From NCBI RefSeq assembly GCF_003012915.1, contig NZ_CP027770.1:310001-374000 (forward strand): a DNA stretch of 64,000 nucleotides, given 5' to 3'. The number at the start of each line of letters is the position of its first letter. Positions within the stretch are counted from its first letter, which is position 1. The notes under the pieces are model-generated. The model was given only the letters and a program-made list of their open reading frames with translations, made no database searches and had not been told where the DNA came from. The DNA is from Staphylococcus felis. Its GTDB lineage: Bacteria; Bacillota; Bacilli; Staphylococcales; Staphylococcaceae. Shown here piece after piece: positions 49,332 to 59,224 of this stretch. The position numbers and the translations under genes are program-made.

Positions 49332-49883
49332 TTAAGTCAATTTTTCTTTGAGCAATTCATAATACTTCAAATCGACGTACGCTTCTTTACTTTTACGATA
49401 TATGTGCTGTTCCATAGTGCCGACATATCTAAAGCCGCATTTCATAGCGACTTGTTGACTTGCATGATTATCGGCTTCCGCTCTCAAAGTTACTTTGTTT
49501 AAAGCTAAATCTTGAAACGCAATTTTACAGATTGCCTTGACCACTTTTGTCATAATACCTTGGCCTGTATATTTCTCAACGAGCCAATACCCTATTTCAG
49601 CAAATCGTCCCTCTTCATTAAATTGATGTAAGTCTACTGTCCCTATCAACTCATTTGCTTTATAAATAAAATATAATTTTGCCTTTCCTTCTGCCTGTAA
49701 AGATAATATTGTTTTTAGAAATTTCTGTTCATCTTCTACAGATGTCGTCATATCGACCCAATCTAGAAATTGTCTTAAATGCGCTCTATTGCAATCCACA
49801 GCTTCAAACATTTCGTTTGCATGTTGTATTGTTGGAGCCACTAAGCTCACATCATCATATAGATGAAGTTTAAACTGATGCAT
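49332..49883 (-). CDS. RimJ/RimL-type GNAT N-acetyltransferase
   Basis: 183 residues. Motifs GYWLVEKYTGQGIMTKVVKAI (acetyl-CoA binding) and LRAEADNHASQQVAMKCGF are those of ribosomal-protein-alanine-type acetyltransferases (YdaF/YjcK group). The start at 49883 is placed by GGGAG 7 bases upstream and family length; the frame to 49946 has no binding site. Substrate unknown. Confidence 0.85.
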   Translation of the reverse strand: MHQFKLHLYDDVSLVAPTIQHANEMFEAVDCNRAHLRQFLDWVDMTTSVEDEQKFLKTILSLQAEGKAKLYFIYKANELIGTVDLHQFNEEGRFAEIGYWLVEKYTGQGIMTKVVKAICKIAFQDLALNKVTLRAEADNHASQQVAMKCGFRYVGTMEQHIYRKSKEAYVDLKYYELLKEKLT

Positions 49884-49960
49884 CTCACCACTCCCATATC
49901 TAAATTTTCTGATTATTTTAGATGAAACCATCCTTTTTGTCAACATACGATATATTCAAT

Positions 49961-50011
49961 AAAAGAGATGAGGTCAGGACTCGAACCTCGTTGTCCTAAC
50001 TTCATCTCTTT
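49961..50011. terminator. Hairpin terminator between the APC permease and GNAT genes
   Basis: AAAGAGATGAGGTCAGGAC (49962-49980) pairs with GTCCTAACTTCATCTCTTT (49993-50011), one bulge and few mismatches. It would end the leftward permease transcript. Confidence 0.78.
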
Positions 50012-50030
50012 ATATCACTCGATAACAGTA

Positions 50031-51482
50031 CTATTCGTCTATCATACGATCGACTTCTTTTTTATTTGTATCCAATATTAATTGTGTGAGTTCCTCTTTA
50101 TCCATCTTTCTTAATTTTGGCAAACGTATAAAGAAGAAAATAAGTCCTAAAATCGTCCATCCTGCAAGTGCAATGTGCGATGGAAGTGAAAGTGCTGCCG
50201 GTGAAATTGGTAATAACAATAACATTAAGAAGATAAATGCAATGATTGAACCGATGATTGCAAACACTTTATAAACCGGTCCATATGTTTTACTATTTTT
50301 GTCAAAACTAAATAATCGTGCAGCTGCTAAACATGTAACAAAGTATGCAATCGATACACCTGTTGAAGACATGTCCACAATCCATGTCAGCGCAGTTCGT
50401 CCTAACCACGGTGCAATCAATGTTAATGCGACTAAGAAAATAATCGCGACGTACGGCGTTTTATATTTAGGATGTAATTTACTAAATACAGTCGGCATGA
50501 TACCAGAGCGACCCATAGAAAAGAGTAAACGGCTCGAACTTAATAAGAAACCGTTAAGTCCTGTAAAAATACCCATAATAATCGCAATTGCGAGCACACC
50601 TAATCCTATTGAACCAAACGCTTCACGCGTAACAGAACCTGTCAACCATAGATCGCTACCACCACTACTTAACCAACCTGTATATAAAATCATCAATACA
50701 TAAGTCGCCCCCGCAGCAACCAAACTGTATACAATGAGTTTAAATGTTTTATTAGGCGAAAAGTCAAATTCTTCAGCTGTTTGAGGAATATTATCAAAAC
50801 CTACATACGCCCATGGTGCCACCGCTACTATCATAATAATCGCTTGAAACCATCCATATTGTGGCCCATTATATGGCTTTAAATTCTCTAAATCAAAATT
50901 TGTACCAAAAAATGACCCTATAAACATAAGAACTACTACAATAACCATCGCGATGCAAAAATAATATTGCAACGTTCCTGAAACACTTGCGCCTTTAATA
51001 GCAATAAACATAAATATTAACAATAAAAATGACGCAATTAGTATTTCGGTGATATAGACATCCCAACCCGCAATAGTATATAATTTCCCAAACTCAATAA
51101 AATCTGGAATTAAAAACTTAATCAACAGACTAAACGCTGTCGCATTCAATGCAACGACACAAATATAACCGAAAGTTAGAAACCATGATGAGAAGAAACT
51201 CACATAGCGTCCAAACCCTAAAAAACTAAAAGCAAATCCTCCACCCGAAACTGGGAAACGTTCGACTAGTGCCCCATAACTAACAGCAATAATAATCATC
51301 AATAGTGCACCAATAAATATACCTATCGATGCTGCAATAGGTCCAGATGCTTGAATCCAGTCACCAGGGAGTATAAAAGATCCCCATCCAATACAAGAGC
51401 CATACGCAATAGCCCATACAAATTTTTCAGACAGATTTTGTTGTAAATCCCCGCGATCTGGCTTTTTATTTTCTTTTTGCAT
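50031..51482 (-). CDS. APC-superfamily amino-acid permease
   Basis: 483 residues, about twelve to thirteen membrane helices. The helix 1 loop reads YGSCIGWGSFILPGDWI in place of the usual GxGIF, and GGGFAFSFLGFGRYVSF follows. This pattern is the YhdG/AAT-like side of the APC superfamily; substrate not predictable. Start at 51482 is set by AGGGGTGA upstream; the longer frame to 51530 lacks one. Confidence 0.85.
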   Translation of the reverse strand: MQKENKKPDRGDLQQNLSEKFVWAIAYGSCIGWGSFILPGDWIQASGPIAASIGIFIGALLMIIIAVSYGALVERFPVSGGGFAFSFLGFGRYVSFFSSWFLTFGYICVVALNATAFSLLIKFLIPDFIEFGKLYTIAGWDVYITEILIASFLLLIFMFIAIKGASVSGTLQYYFCIAMVIVVVLMFIGSFFGTNFDLENLKPYNGPQYGWFQAIIMIVAVAPWAYVGFDNIPQTAEEFDFSPNKTFKLIVYSLVAAGATYVLMILYTGWLSSGGSDLWLTGSVTREAFGSIGLGVLAIAIIMGIFTGLNGFLLSSSRLLFSMGRSGIMPTVFSKLHPKYKTPYVAIIFLVALTLIAPWLGRTALTWIVDMSSTGVSIAYFVTCLAAARLFSFDKNSKTYGPVYKVFAIIGSIIAFIFLMLLLLPISPAALSLPSHIALAGWTILGLIFFFIRLPKLRKMDKEELTQLILDTNKKEVDRMIDE

Positions 51483-51652
51483 TATTTTCTTCACCCCTGA
51501 GTGATTATATACCCTATTTTTAATTCTCAAATACTTTTAAGTTCAATATAAATACTTATAGAGGTATAAAGGTTATTCAAATATCATTCATCTGTCAATA
51601 GTTAGTCTTTTAAATACATTTATTTTCCGATACTTTCTCAACTATATGCTTT

Positions 51653-51696
51653 TAAAAAACGAGTAGAAAAGATTTTGAAGTTCTTTTTCTACTCGT
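51653..51696 (-). terminator. Terminator of the ung-ywdI-DUF423 operon
   Basis: Minus strand ACGAGTAGAAAAA and TTTTCTACTCGT form a 12-bp stem, followed by TTTTTT. Confidence 0.88.
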
Positions 51697-51712
51697 AAGT
51701 ATCATTGGTTTA

Positions 51713-52075
51713 TTAAATTTTGAATGCGGCAATTGCAAGCATGAGCCAGCCTACAACAAACAACACGCCGCCTATCGGTGTAATAGCACCTAATACACTT
51801 ACTTGTGTAAGCGATAAGATATAAAGCGAACCACTAAAGAAGACTATACCTAAAAACATGAGCCATCCAGCCCATCCTACATTAATGTGAAGCGTACTTC
51901 CTATGATACCAATCAAAATCAAACCTAAACCATGATACATTTGATACGTTGTCGCTTTTTCCCATACTGATAAATAATGTTCAGAGAGCTTACCGTCTAA
52001 TGCATGTGCACCAAACGCTCCCGTTCCAACTGCTATAAGTGCATTCAGCGCACCTAATATAATAAAGACCTTCAT
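51713..52075 (-). CDS. DUF423-family small membrane protein
   Basis: 120 residues, four membrane helices, with [33 protein letters not shown] split by a turn: the DUF423 hallmark. AAGGAGG lies 7 bases from the third of three adjacent ATGs, taken as the start. Last gene of a unit ung-ywdI-DUF423; function unknown. Confidence 0.87.
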   Translation of the reverse strand: MKVFIILGALNALIAVGTGAFGAHALDGKLSEHYLSVWEKATTYQMYHGLGLILIGIIGSTLHINVGWAGWLMFLGIVFFSGSLYILSLTQVSVLGAITPIGGVLFVVGWLMLAIAAFKI

Positions 52076-52087
52076 CATCATACCTCC

Positions 52088-52426
52088 TTAAAAGTCAAAT
52101 ATGGATTCACCGTTTCCTATTTCGTCATCTGTTACCATTCTTTGGTTATTCGATTGAGCGCTGTTTGTTGATGGTGGTGTTTTGCCTCCCATACGTCTTA
52201 TTTCTTCTTGTGTTACTTTTGATTTTGATATCGATTGATTTTGCATTGCACTGGGGGGCATTTCCGTAACTTTAGTATTTTGGCTCAATGACCTTTCAGA
52301 CTCGGAATATAAAGATGTTAATTTATATATCGCATAAATATGTTTGTCAAATGCAGCATCTGTCTTGGCTGCATCTGCTTGAACAAGTTCCTCTTCTAAT
52401 AATTGAATGAGTCGTTCTTTATTCAT
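52088..52426 (-). CDS. YwdI-like DUF5327 protein
   Basis: 112 residues, short helical N-terminus ([18 protein letters not shown]) and polar, probably disordered Ser/Asn/Gln-rich C-terminus ending GESIFDF. It matches the YwdI/DUF5327 family found beside ung in Firmicutes. Start at 52426 is placed by AAAGGAAG; it overlaps the end of ung by 8 bases. Confidence 0.8.
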   Translation of the reverse strand: MNKERLIQLLEEELVQADAAKTDAAFDKHIYAIYKLTSLYSESERSLSQNTKVTEMPPSAMQNQSISKSKVTQEEIRRMGGKTPPSTNSAQSNNQRMVTDDEIGNGESIFDF

Positions 52427-53087
52427 TGCTTTCTTCCTTTCGTTCACACCACTGAATCGGTGTCTTCCCTTGCTCCACTAGATATTGATTCGCTCTAGAA
52501 TATGGTTTCGAGCCAAAAAAGCCTCGAAATGCTGATAATGGACTAGGGTGCGGCGATTTGATAATAAAATGTTTTGAGCGATCAATTAAGCGTTCTTTTT
52601 CTTGGGCTGGTTTTCCCCATAAAATAAACACAACCCCTTCTTTGTATTCAGAAACAGCTTGAATGATTTCATTGGTAAATACTTCCCAACCAATCCCGCG
52701 ATGAGAATGTGCTTCTCCTTTTCGTACAGTCAATACTGTATTTAATAATAATACACCTTCTCTCGCCCAATCTTGTAAATGTGGAGATCGGCGTATACAC
52801 CCTATATCATCTGCCAATTCCTGATACATATTACGCAATGAAGGTGGGAATTTCGCGTTAGGCTGTACTGAAAACGCTAAACCGTGTGCTTGATTAGGGC
52901 CATGGTATGGATCTTGACCTAAAATGACCACTTTAATATTTTCAAAAGGCGTTAAATCAAAAGCTTGATAAATATTTTTTCGTTCAGGATACACAATCTC
53001 TGTCGCATATTCCTTTTCTAAAAAATCATGCATTTCTTTAAAATCGTGTTTTGACTTTATGTTATGAAATATTGTCGACCATTCCAT
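52419..53087 (-). CDS. ung: Uracil-DNA glycosylase
   Basis: 222 residues of family 1 UDG. The water-activating motif [17 protein letters not shown] and the C-terminal [18 protein letters not shown] are intact. It removes uracil from DNA. ATG at 53087 fits GAGG 8 bases upstream; a GTG 9 bases earlier is possible. Confidence 0.95.
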   Translation of the reverse strand: MEWSTIFHNIKSKHDFKEMHDFLEKEYATEIVYPERKNIYQAFDLTPFENIKVVILGQDPYHGPNQAHGLAFSVQPNAKFPPSLRNMYQELADDIGCIRRSPHLQDWAREGVLLLNTVLTVRKGEAHSHRGIGWEVFTNEIIQAVSEYKEGVVFILWGKPAQEKERLIDRSKHFIIKSPHPSPLSAFRGFFGSKPYSRANQYLVEQGKTPIQWCERKEESNE

Positions 53088-53282
53088 CCACTTCACCTCA
53101 GCTCATATTTTAACATAACTTGTTTTTTAGCACTGTAAAATTAAACCATTTCTATCTGAATCTTTATCATGATATTATAATAATTAAGTAGAAATGAAGT
53201 CTGTCACTGATAACTCAAACACATCATGTGGTGAGCAAGTCAATCTATAGCATAAACAGACGGACAAAGGAGTGTACAAATA

Positions 53283-54113
53283 ATGGGATTAAAAAAAGTA
53301 CTAACAATCGCTGGTTCTGATACGAGTGCCGGAGCAGGGATGCAAGCCGATTTAAAAACATTTCAAGAGCACGACACATACGGTATGGTCGCGCTAGCAG
53401 CCATCGTTACAATGGATAAAAAGACGTGGTCACATGACGTGACACCTATTCCTTTTGACGTCTTTAACAAACAGCTTGAAACGGTCATTAGCATTGGTCC
53501 TGATGCAGTGAAAACAGGAATGCTTGGGACTCAAGAAGTGATTAAACGTGCCGGTGAAGCTTTCATTGAATCAGGTGCAAAACATTTCGTTGTAGACCCA
53601 GTGATGGTATGTAAAGGCGAAGATGAAGTTTTAAATCCAGGTAATACGGATGCAATGATTGAGCATTTATTACCTAAAGCAACTGTAGTCACGCCAAACC
53701 TTTTCGAGGCAGGGCAACTGGCTGGATTAGGTACTTTAAAATCGATAGATGATATGAAAAAAGCTGCTGAAATCATCCACAAACAAGGTGCTAAGCATGT
53801 TGTTATCAAAGGTGGTAAAGCTTTAGATCAAGATAAATCATACGACTTATACTATGATGGTGAACACTTCTATCAATTAACAACTGACATGTTTCAACAA
53901 AGCTATAACCATGGCGCTGGATGTACATTTGCAGCAGCAACAACAGCTAACCTTGCAAATGGCCAAAGTGCTAAAGACGCTGTCATTAATGCAAAAGCAT
54001 TTGTAGCATCTGCCATTAAAAATGGTTGGAAAATGAATGACTTCGTTGGCCCAGTTGATCACGGTGCGGCCAATCGCATCGAAAAAATTGAAGTAGCAGT
54101 TACTGAAATTTAA
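53283..54113 (+). CDS. pdxK: Pyridoxal kinase / hydroxymethylpyrimidine kinase-like
   Basis: 276 residues of the ribokinase-like ThiD fold: AGSDTSAGAGMQADLKTF near the start, VVDPVMVCKGED, TPNLFEAGQL, and the anion-hole YNHGAGCTFAAATTA. In S. aureus the orthologue is a ThiD-like pyridoxal kinase; sequence alone does not settle which substrate is used. No TPP riboswitch was seen upstream. AAAGGAG precedes the ATG. Confidence 0.88.
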   Translation: MGLKKVLTIAGSDTSAGAGMQADLKTFQEHDTYGMVALAAIVTMDKKTWSHDVTPIPFDVFNKQLETVISIGPDAVKTGMLGTQEVIKRAGEAFIESGAKHFVVDPVMVCKGEDEVLNPGNTDAMIEHLLPKATVVTPNLFEAGQLAGLGTLKSIDDMKKAAEIIHKQGAKHVVIKGGKALDQDKSYDLYYDGEHFYQLTTDMFQQSYNHGAGCTFAAATTANLANGQSAKDAVINAKAFVASAIKNGWKMNDFVGPVDHGAANRIEKIEVAVTEI

Positions 54114-54120
54114 TGATAGT

Positions 54121-54377
54121 GAACGGAGCTGAGACATAAATATCTCAGTAATCGAAAAACTTCGAGGGTTTCGTAAGCATTTACGAAAAATCTTGAAGTT
54201 TTTTCTTTAATGACATGCATAAATGAAGTATTGATGACGAGACTCCTGAGACTGTCCCCCTCGGAAAGCGAAATCATATCATACAAAGTTTTATCATAAA
54301 AGGAAGCACTAAGACGTATTTTTATTAAAAATCATCTTAGTGCTGTTTAATTTGGAATTTATCTCCCAGCTTCGTTC
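54121..54377. repeat. Intergenic mosaic repeat, copy F
   Basis: Between convergent pdxK and hxlB. Ends GAACGGAGCTGAGA (54121-54134) and TCTCCCAGCTTCGTTC (54362-54377) are inverted over about 14 bases. Modules: CTTCGAGGGTTTCG...CGAAAAATCTTGAAG, a degraded GACTCCTGAG piece, and GCACTAAGACG...CATCTTAGTGC, in the same order as copy A. Confidence 0.8.
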
Positions 54378-54384
54378 TTTTAAT

Positions 54385-54930
54385 CTATTCTAAATTGGCA
54401 TGGTTTTGTTGCATCGTACTTTCATCAACATGAAGCGCTTCTTGCATGTTTAAGACTAAACTATCTAACATGATTAACGCACTCTGCTCAAACAAACTTC
54501 CTAATGGCTGTTGAGACCCTTTCGCATCATGCTTAGTTCCTGCCGGCAATTCAATCGCTAAATCTGCTAATTGACCTATAGGAGAGTCCAGTTTTGTCGT
54601 TACTAACACAACTTTTGCATCAACTTCTTTTGCTTTTTCAGCGAGCAATTTTAGATGTGTAGTCGAGCCAGAACCAGAGATAATGACAAACACATCCCCT
54701 TTTTGAATGGCGGGTGTTGTCGACTCTCCTACAACATATGCACGTTGGCCAAGCTGATTCAAACGCATCGCAAAGCTGTTCGCTACAAATCCTGAACGGC
54801 CTTTTCCAGAGACAAATACTGCTTTTGCATCCATAATTTGTTCTTGCAACGACTGTACTTGTTCATCTTGTATATGACTCAATGTATTTTGGAGTTCATC
54901 TAAAATCAATTGATAATGAAGTGATGCCAT
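54385..54930 (-). CDS. hxlB: 6-phospho-3-hexuloisomerase
   Basis: 181 residues of the SIS fold (FVSGKGRSGFVANSFAMRL, FVIISGSGSTTHL). It converts hexulose-6-phosphate to fructose-6-phosphate in the ribulose monophosphate route. The start is the ATG at 54930, one base after the hxlA stop, matching the S. aureus length (182); the longer frame lies inside hxlA. Confidence 0.93.
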   Translation of the reverse strand: MASLHYQLILDELQNTLSHIQDEQVQSLQEQIMDAKAVFVSGKGRSGFVANSFAMRLNQLGQRAYVVGESTTPAIQKGDVFVIISGSGSTTHLKLLAEKAKEVDAKVVLVTTKLDSPIGQLADLAIELPAGTKHDAKGSQQPLGSLFEQSALIMLDSLVLNMQEALHVDESTMQQNHANLE

Positions 54931-54931
54931 A

Positions 54932-55570
54932 TTATTTACCTTCAATCGCTTCACGGCAAAGTTTCGCTGCTTCACGTGGGTCATCGGCATTTGCAATACC
55001 CCCACCAACAATCACTAAGTCAGGATTCTCAGCCACAACTTCTTTGATTGTATCTGGCTTAATACCACCCGCTACTGCTACTTTTGAATTTTGAATGACT
55101 GCTTTTACTTTTCTTAAGCTTTCTAATGGTGATTGACCTTGTGCTTGAAGATCATAGCCAGTGTGTACAGCAATATAGTCAGCGCCCATATCATCTAATT
55201 CTTTCGCACGCTTTTCAATATCTTGAACGGCAATTAAGTCAACAAGTAATTGTTTGCCGTGTTTATGTGCTTCTTCAACAGCAGCTTTAATTGAAGCATC
55301 TTCTGCAGCTCCTAAAATTGTAACGACATCAGCACCAAATTTAACAGCTTGGCTTACTTCATAGTCTGCAGCATCCATAATTTTTAAGTCTGCTAGCACT
55401 TTAACGTCGTCATCTTTTACGTTGTCTTTTAAATGTTGTACTGCTGGTAATCCTTCATTGATAACGATAGGTGTTCCGATTTCTACGATGTCTACATAAT
55501 CCGTTACTTGTTTGGCAAGTTGCGCCGCTTCTTCTTTATTTAATAAATCAATTGCTAATTGTAGTTCCAT
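54932..55570 (-). CDS. hxlA: 3-hexulose-6-phosphate synthase
   Basis: 212 residues, orotidine-phosphate-decarboxylase-like barrel (ELQLAIDLL, VKVLADLKIMD, AVHTGYDLQAQG, VAVAGGIKPDTI). It condenses formaldehyde with ribulose-5-phosphate, or runs in reverse to make ribulose-5-phosphate. The start MELQLAID matches S. aureus HxlA; the only nearby GGAGG is 13 bases upstream, unusually far. Operon with hxlB. Confidence 0.94.
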   Translation of the reverse strand: MELQLAIDLLNKEEAAQLAKQVTDYVDIVEIGTPIVINEGLPAVQHLKDNVKDDDVKVLADLKIMDAADYEVSQAVKFGADVVTILGAAEDASIKAAVEEAHKHGKQLLVDLIAVQDIEKRAKELDDMGADYIAVHTGYDLQAQGQSPLESLRKVKAVIQNSKVAVAGGIKPDTIKEVVAENPDLVIVGGGIANADDPREAAKLCREAIEGK

Positions 55571-55659
55571 TTTTAAAATCAATCCTCCGTTATAATAATC
55601 TGTATCCATACAGTAACACATATACCCTGGATTCATATCATCAAACGCTCGGAACCCCT

Positions 55660-56394
55660 TTAACGCATACAGTCTGGCATTGCTTCGTCATCAACATAAA
55701 TATCAACATGAGGATGCGAACGTAAAATAGACGCAGGCATATCTGGTGTGATTTCACCCTTTGCCAGGTGAGTTATCGCATCTTTTTTTTGTTGGCCAAA
55801 AGCTAATAAAATAATACGCTTAGCCTTCATAATAGACTGAAGCCCCATTGATATAGCTTGTCTTGGAACGTCTTCTTCATTTTCAAAAAAGCGACTATTT
55901 GCTTGAATGGTACTTTCAGTTAAATTAACACAGTGTGTTGTACTCTCAAAAGGTGTCCCCGGCTCGTTAAATCCAATGTGGCCATTTTCACCAATTCCTA
56001 AAATTTGAATGTCTACTGGCCCTTTCTCATCTAAGAGATTTTCATAACGCTTAGACTCCGCCACAACATCTGTTGCCATTCCGTTTGGCAAATGCAATTG
56101 AGATTCAGAAAAGTGAGGATAACGATCAAATAATATATGATGCATATAATAATTGTAGCTTTCAGGGTGATCAGCTGGCACACCTTTATATTCATCTAAA
56201 TTAAATGTTTCAATGTGCGACACGTCTAGCTTATTTTTTCTAAGTAAACGCACCAAATCACCATACATATCCACCATTGTTCCACCTGTCGCCAATCCTA
56301 AGACACTATGTGGATGCTTTAACATTTGGTGGTAAAGTTCACATGCTACATAAAAAGATGCATTTTGACTTGATCCCAAATTTGTAATTCTCAT
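55660..56394 (-). CDS. nagB: Glucosamine-6-phosphate deaminase
   Basis: 244 residues (S. aureus 252). Motifs LGLATGGTM (phosphate binding), FNLDEYKG and GENGHIGFNEP (catalytic Asp/His/Glu region) are present. It makes fructose-6-phosphate and ammonia from glucosamine-6-phosphate. It lies 6 bp downstream of nanE on the same strand, so the two form one catabolic unit. Confidence 0.95.
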   Translation of the reverse strand: MRITNLGSSQNASFYVACELYHQMLKHPHSVLGLATGGTMVDMYGDLVRLLRKNKLDVSHIETFNLDEYKGVPADHPESYNYYMHHILFDRYPHFSESQLHLPNGMATDVVAESKRYENLLDEKGPVDIQILGIGENGHIGFNEPGTPFESTTHCVNLTESTIQANSRFFENEEDVPRQAISMGLQSIMKAKRIILLAFGQQKKDAITHLAKGEITPDMPASILRSHPHVDIYVDDEAMPDCMR

Positions 56395-56400
56395 GTTCCA

Positions 56401-57075
56401 TCAATTCTCCTTTATCATATTGACAAATCGTTTTGTAATATCACGAGGACGCGTGATTGCACCACCTACAACAGATGCATAAACGCCTTTGTCAAATACT
56501 GCTTTCAACATGTCAGGTGTGATGACATTCCCCTCTGCAATCACTTTCCGATTGACGCTATTTAAGACATCTGTCAAAAATTGAAAATTATTTTCATACA
56601 AAAGATGCCCTTTCGTCTCTTCTGTATATCCATATAACGTTGTGCCAATGTAATCAAAACCTAAATCATCTGCATTTTGAGCCTCTTCAATGGTTGCAAT
56701 GTCTGCCATAATCTCAACTTTGGGTGCCTTTTGACGAATATATTTGACGAGTGTTTTCAAATCTTCATCTGGACGCTTACGTAACGTTGCATCTAATGCA
56801 ATCACTTCACATCCACTTTCGATAAGCTCATCAATTTCTTTTCGTGTGGCTGTAATGAATACAGACGAATTCGGATAGTCTCTTTTCACAATTCCAATAA
56901 CAGGTAAATCGACTTCTTTTTTGATTGCTATAATATCTTCTTTTGTATTAGCTCTAATCCCTACAGCGCCACCTTCTTTTGCAGCTAACGCCATCTTGCT
57001 CATAATAAAAGATGAATGTAGTGGCTCATCTGGTAGTGCTTGACACGATACAATTAATCCTTGTGGTAAATTCAT
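56401..57075 (-). CDS. nanE: N-acetylmannosamine-6-phosphate 2-epimerase
   Basis: 224 residues, TIM-barrel NanE family: [41 protein letters not shown] and [10 protein letters not shown] are conserved. It converts ManNAc-6-P to GlcNAc-6-P in sialic acid/amino sugar use. In S. aureus nanE lies in the distant nan operon; here it precedes nagB and is divergent from an RpiR regulator. AAAGGAG lies before the ATG. Confidence 0.94.
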   Translation of the reverse strand: MNLPQGLIVSCQALPDEPLHSSFIMSKMALAAKEGGAVGIRANTKEDIIAIKKEVDLPVIGIVKRDYPNSSVFITATRKEIDELIESGCEVIALDATLRKRPDEDLKTLVKYIRQKAPKVEIMADIATIEEAQNADDLGFDYIGTTLYGYTEETKGHLLYENNFQFLTDVLNSVNRKVIAEGNVITPDMLKAVFDKGVYASVVGGAITRPRDITKRFVNMIKEN

Positions 57076-57146
57076 AACATCGCTCCTTTAACAACATTCA
57101 ATTTAAATATAACACCTTGAAAATTTACGTCAATATAAAAACTTGT

Positions 57147-57166
57147 TTTGAAAAGTTTTTTCAAAT
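57147..57166. promoter_or_regulatory. Candidate RpiR operator between nanE and the regulator
   Basis: TTTGAAAA (57148-57155) and TTTTCAAA (57159-57166), perfect 8-bp arms with a 3-base centre. It lies in the 116-bp divergent spacer, 26 bp before the regulator ATG. RpiR-family operators of amino-sugar systems are A/T-rich palindromes of this kind; binding is inferred. Confidence 0.6.
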
Positions 57167-57191
57167 ATACTTCATATAAAGGAGTATATTT

Positions 57192-58016
57192 ATGAAATTT
57201 GAAAACCGTATTCAACATCATTTGCATGATTTCACTAAAATTGATCATCATATTAAAAATTATATTTTATCATTGCCACCTGATACTGACTTAGGGTCTA
57301 TTCAGTCACTTGCTGACACAATGGATGTTTCACCTTCAAGTGTATCTCGTTTTGTACATAAGCTAGGGTACGCCAATTTTCAATCCTTTCGCTTTGCGCT
57401 TCAACAAGAATTACAAACACAACATATCGACAATAGTCCTTCCATCCAAATCATGCACCGTCACTATATGTCTATTTTAAATCATACAGGTGAGTTTATC
57501 GTAGAAGATGATTTGATGTATCTTGTTGATGCGATACAACAAAGTTCAAAGGTCATCTTTATCGGTATTGGCAGCTCAGGACTCAGTGCACAAGAGTTAT
57601 ACTTTCGAACTTCAAGAATGGGCTTAAATACGATTGCTATCACAGATGCCCATCTGATGACAGTTGTAGGTCACATGTGCGATAAACATACAACCATTGT
57701 GGTTTTGTCAAATAGCGGGCAAACAAAAGAAATTGTGCAAAGTATTGCTCATGGCTTTCATAGTGGCGCAGAAGTGATTGCTATCTCGCATTTTCGGACG
57801 GCATCACTCGAAAAATATTGTAGTCGTATTATCATGACCGTCGATAAAAACCGTGCTCATGATTCCCAGTTCGTCAATTCACAATTATCGACATATTTTA
57901 TTATTGATTTAATTAGCTATCATTTGTTGCAAAACACTTCGTTGTACCAGCATTATACTCAAAGTTGTGAAGAAATCATTGCTTTACGGGATAATGAGGC
58001 AAAACCCTTTAAATAG
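57192..58016 (+). CDS. RpiR-family transcriptional regulator (HTH + SIS)
   Basis: 274 residues: N-terminal HTH_6 domain (about 20-75; SIQSLADTMDVSPSSVSRFVHKLGY) and C-terminal SIS sugar-phosphate-binding domain (FIGIGSSGLSAQELYFR, VLSNSGQTKEIV). Divergent from nanE-nagB, so it probably represses or activates them in response to an amino-sugar phosphate, in the manner of NanR/MurR. AAAGGAG precedes the ATG. Confidence 0.9.
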   Translation: MKFENRIQHHLHDFTKIDHHIKNYILSLPPDTDLGSIQSLADTMDVSPSSVSRFVHKLGYANFQSFRFALQQELQTQHIDNSPSIQIMHRHYMSILNHTGEFIVEDDLMYLVDAIQQSSKVIFIGIGSSGLSAQELYFRTSRMGLNTIAITDAHLMTVVGHMCDKHTTIVVLSNSGQTKEIVQSIAHGFHSGAEVIAISHFRTASLEKYCSRIIMTVDKNRAHDSQFVNSQLSTYFIIDLISYHLLQNTSLYQHYTQSCEEIIALRDNEAKPFK

Positions 58017-58108
58017 CGCTAGCATTTATCCCTCAATAATATGAGCAGACCTATATTAATTTATTGCTTTTTTTAGTAAAATGAAGAGATAATCATATCA
58101 GGAAGGCA

Positions 58109-58477
58109 GTGAATGTTTTGCAACCGATTATAAAAGACGTAGTGCAATCATTACTTGATCAATATACAAATGAACCTGTCTATATCCATGTTGAAACTAC
58201 AAACGGAGCTTACGCCAATCACTTCGATCAACGTGTTTTTAATGCAGGAACATTTTTACGAAATATACAAATCACTTATACACACGCGCAACTTAAAGGT
58301 GGCGTTAAAGACCCTTTTAGAGTTGGACTCAAACTCAATCAAAATGGTTGGGTTTATGTGCAAGGATTAACACATTATGAAATTAATGAAAATGAAGAGT
58401 TTTTACTTGCTGGCTTTAATTATGAAGGACAACTTGCAGCCGCACTTCAAATAAGCCGAAAGCCATTTCAAGCATAG
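58109..58477 (+). CDS. yojF: YojF-family (DUF1806) protein
   Basis: 122 residues, similar throughout to Bacillus YojF (PVYIHVETTNGAYANH, DPFRVGLKL, GWVYVQGLT, LAAALQIS). Function unknown, but the gene is regularly found next to the bacillithiol deacetylase bshB2, as here (19 bp gap). The start is GTG behind GGAAGG; a TTG nine bases later is possible. Confidence 0.85.
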   Translation: MNVLQPIIKDVVQSLLDQYTNEPVYIHVETTNGAYANHFDQRVFNAGTFLRNIQITYTHAQLKGGVKDPFRVGLKLNQNGWVYVQGLTHYEINENEEFLLAGFNYEGQLAAALQISRKPFQA

Positions 58478-58496
58478 AAAGGAGATTTCAATACCG

Positions 58497-59177
58497 ATGA
58501 CAGAAGAGACGCATATTCTTGTAATTTTTCCACATCCTGATGATGAAACTTTTTCTTCAGCGGGCACACTTGCACAATATAGTGATCAAGGTGTGCCTAT
58601 TACCTATGCTTGCTTAACGCTTGGACAAATGGGGCGTAATTTAGGTAATCCTCCAATAGCAACACGAGAATCTTTGCCGCATATTCGGGAAAAAGAACTC
58701 GAAAAGGCTGCGCATGCTATTGGAATTACGGACTTACGTAAAATGGGATTACGTGATAAAACTGTAGAGTTTGAACCCCATGATGAAATGGATCAAATGA
58801 TTCAAAACCTTATAGATGAGACGAACCCGTCAACAATCATTTCGTTTTATCCAGGATATGCTGTGCATCCTGACCATGAAGCAACTGCAGAATCAGTTGT
58901 GCGCACAGTTGAACGTATAGATACGCATAAACGTCCAAAATTACATCTCGTTGCTTTTAGTAATGATGCTGTTGAGGCGCTTGGCGAACCTGATATTGTG
59001 AATGATATTTCCGCATACAAAACGCGTAAATACCATGCTTTCAAAGCACATCAATCACAAACAGGCCCATTCTTAGAGCAGTTGGCAAATCCAAAAGCGA
59101 ATGCTTCAGGCGCTCCAAAAGAAGCTGAAGCATTTTTAACGACTGAAACATTTTGGACGTATCAATTTAATGATTAA
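58497..59177 (+). CDS. bshB2: Bacillithiol biosynthesis deacetylase BshB2
   Basis: 226 residues of the LmbE-like PIG-L fold. The zinc motif HPDDE (in FPHPDDETFSS) and a second histidine in HPDHEAT are present. It deacetylates GlcNAc-malate in bacillithiol synthesis and may act on bacillithiol conjugates. The AAAGGAG lies 13 bases before the ATG. Confidence 0.92.
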   Translation: MTEETHILVIFPHPDDETFSSAGTLAQYSDQGVPITYACLTLGQMGRNLGNPPIATRESLPHIREKELEKAAHAIGITDLRKMGLRDKTVEFEPHDEMDQMIQNLIDETNPSTIISFYPGYAVHPDHEATAESVVRTVERIDTHKRPKLHLVAFSNDAVEALGEPDIVNDISAYKTRKYHAFKAHQSQTGPFLEQLANPKANASGAPKEAEAFLTTETFWTYQFND

Positions 59178-59224
59178 CACAGATACAGTATTAAACCTGT
59201 GACTTTTATAGTGGAGGAAAAAAG

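Noticed and set aside
53088..53282. TPP or other riboswitch upstream of pdxK
   Set aside because: The expected conserved motifs (CUGAGA and ACCUGA) are absent and the spacer is A+T-rich without such structure.
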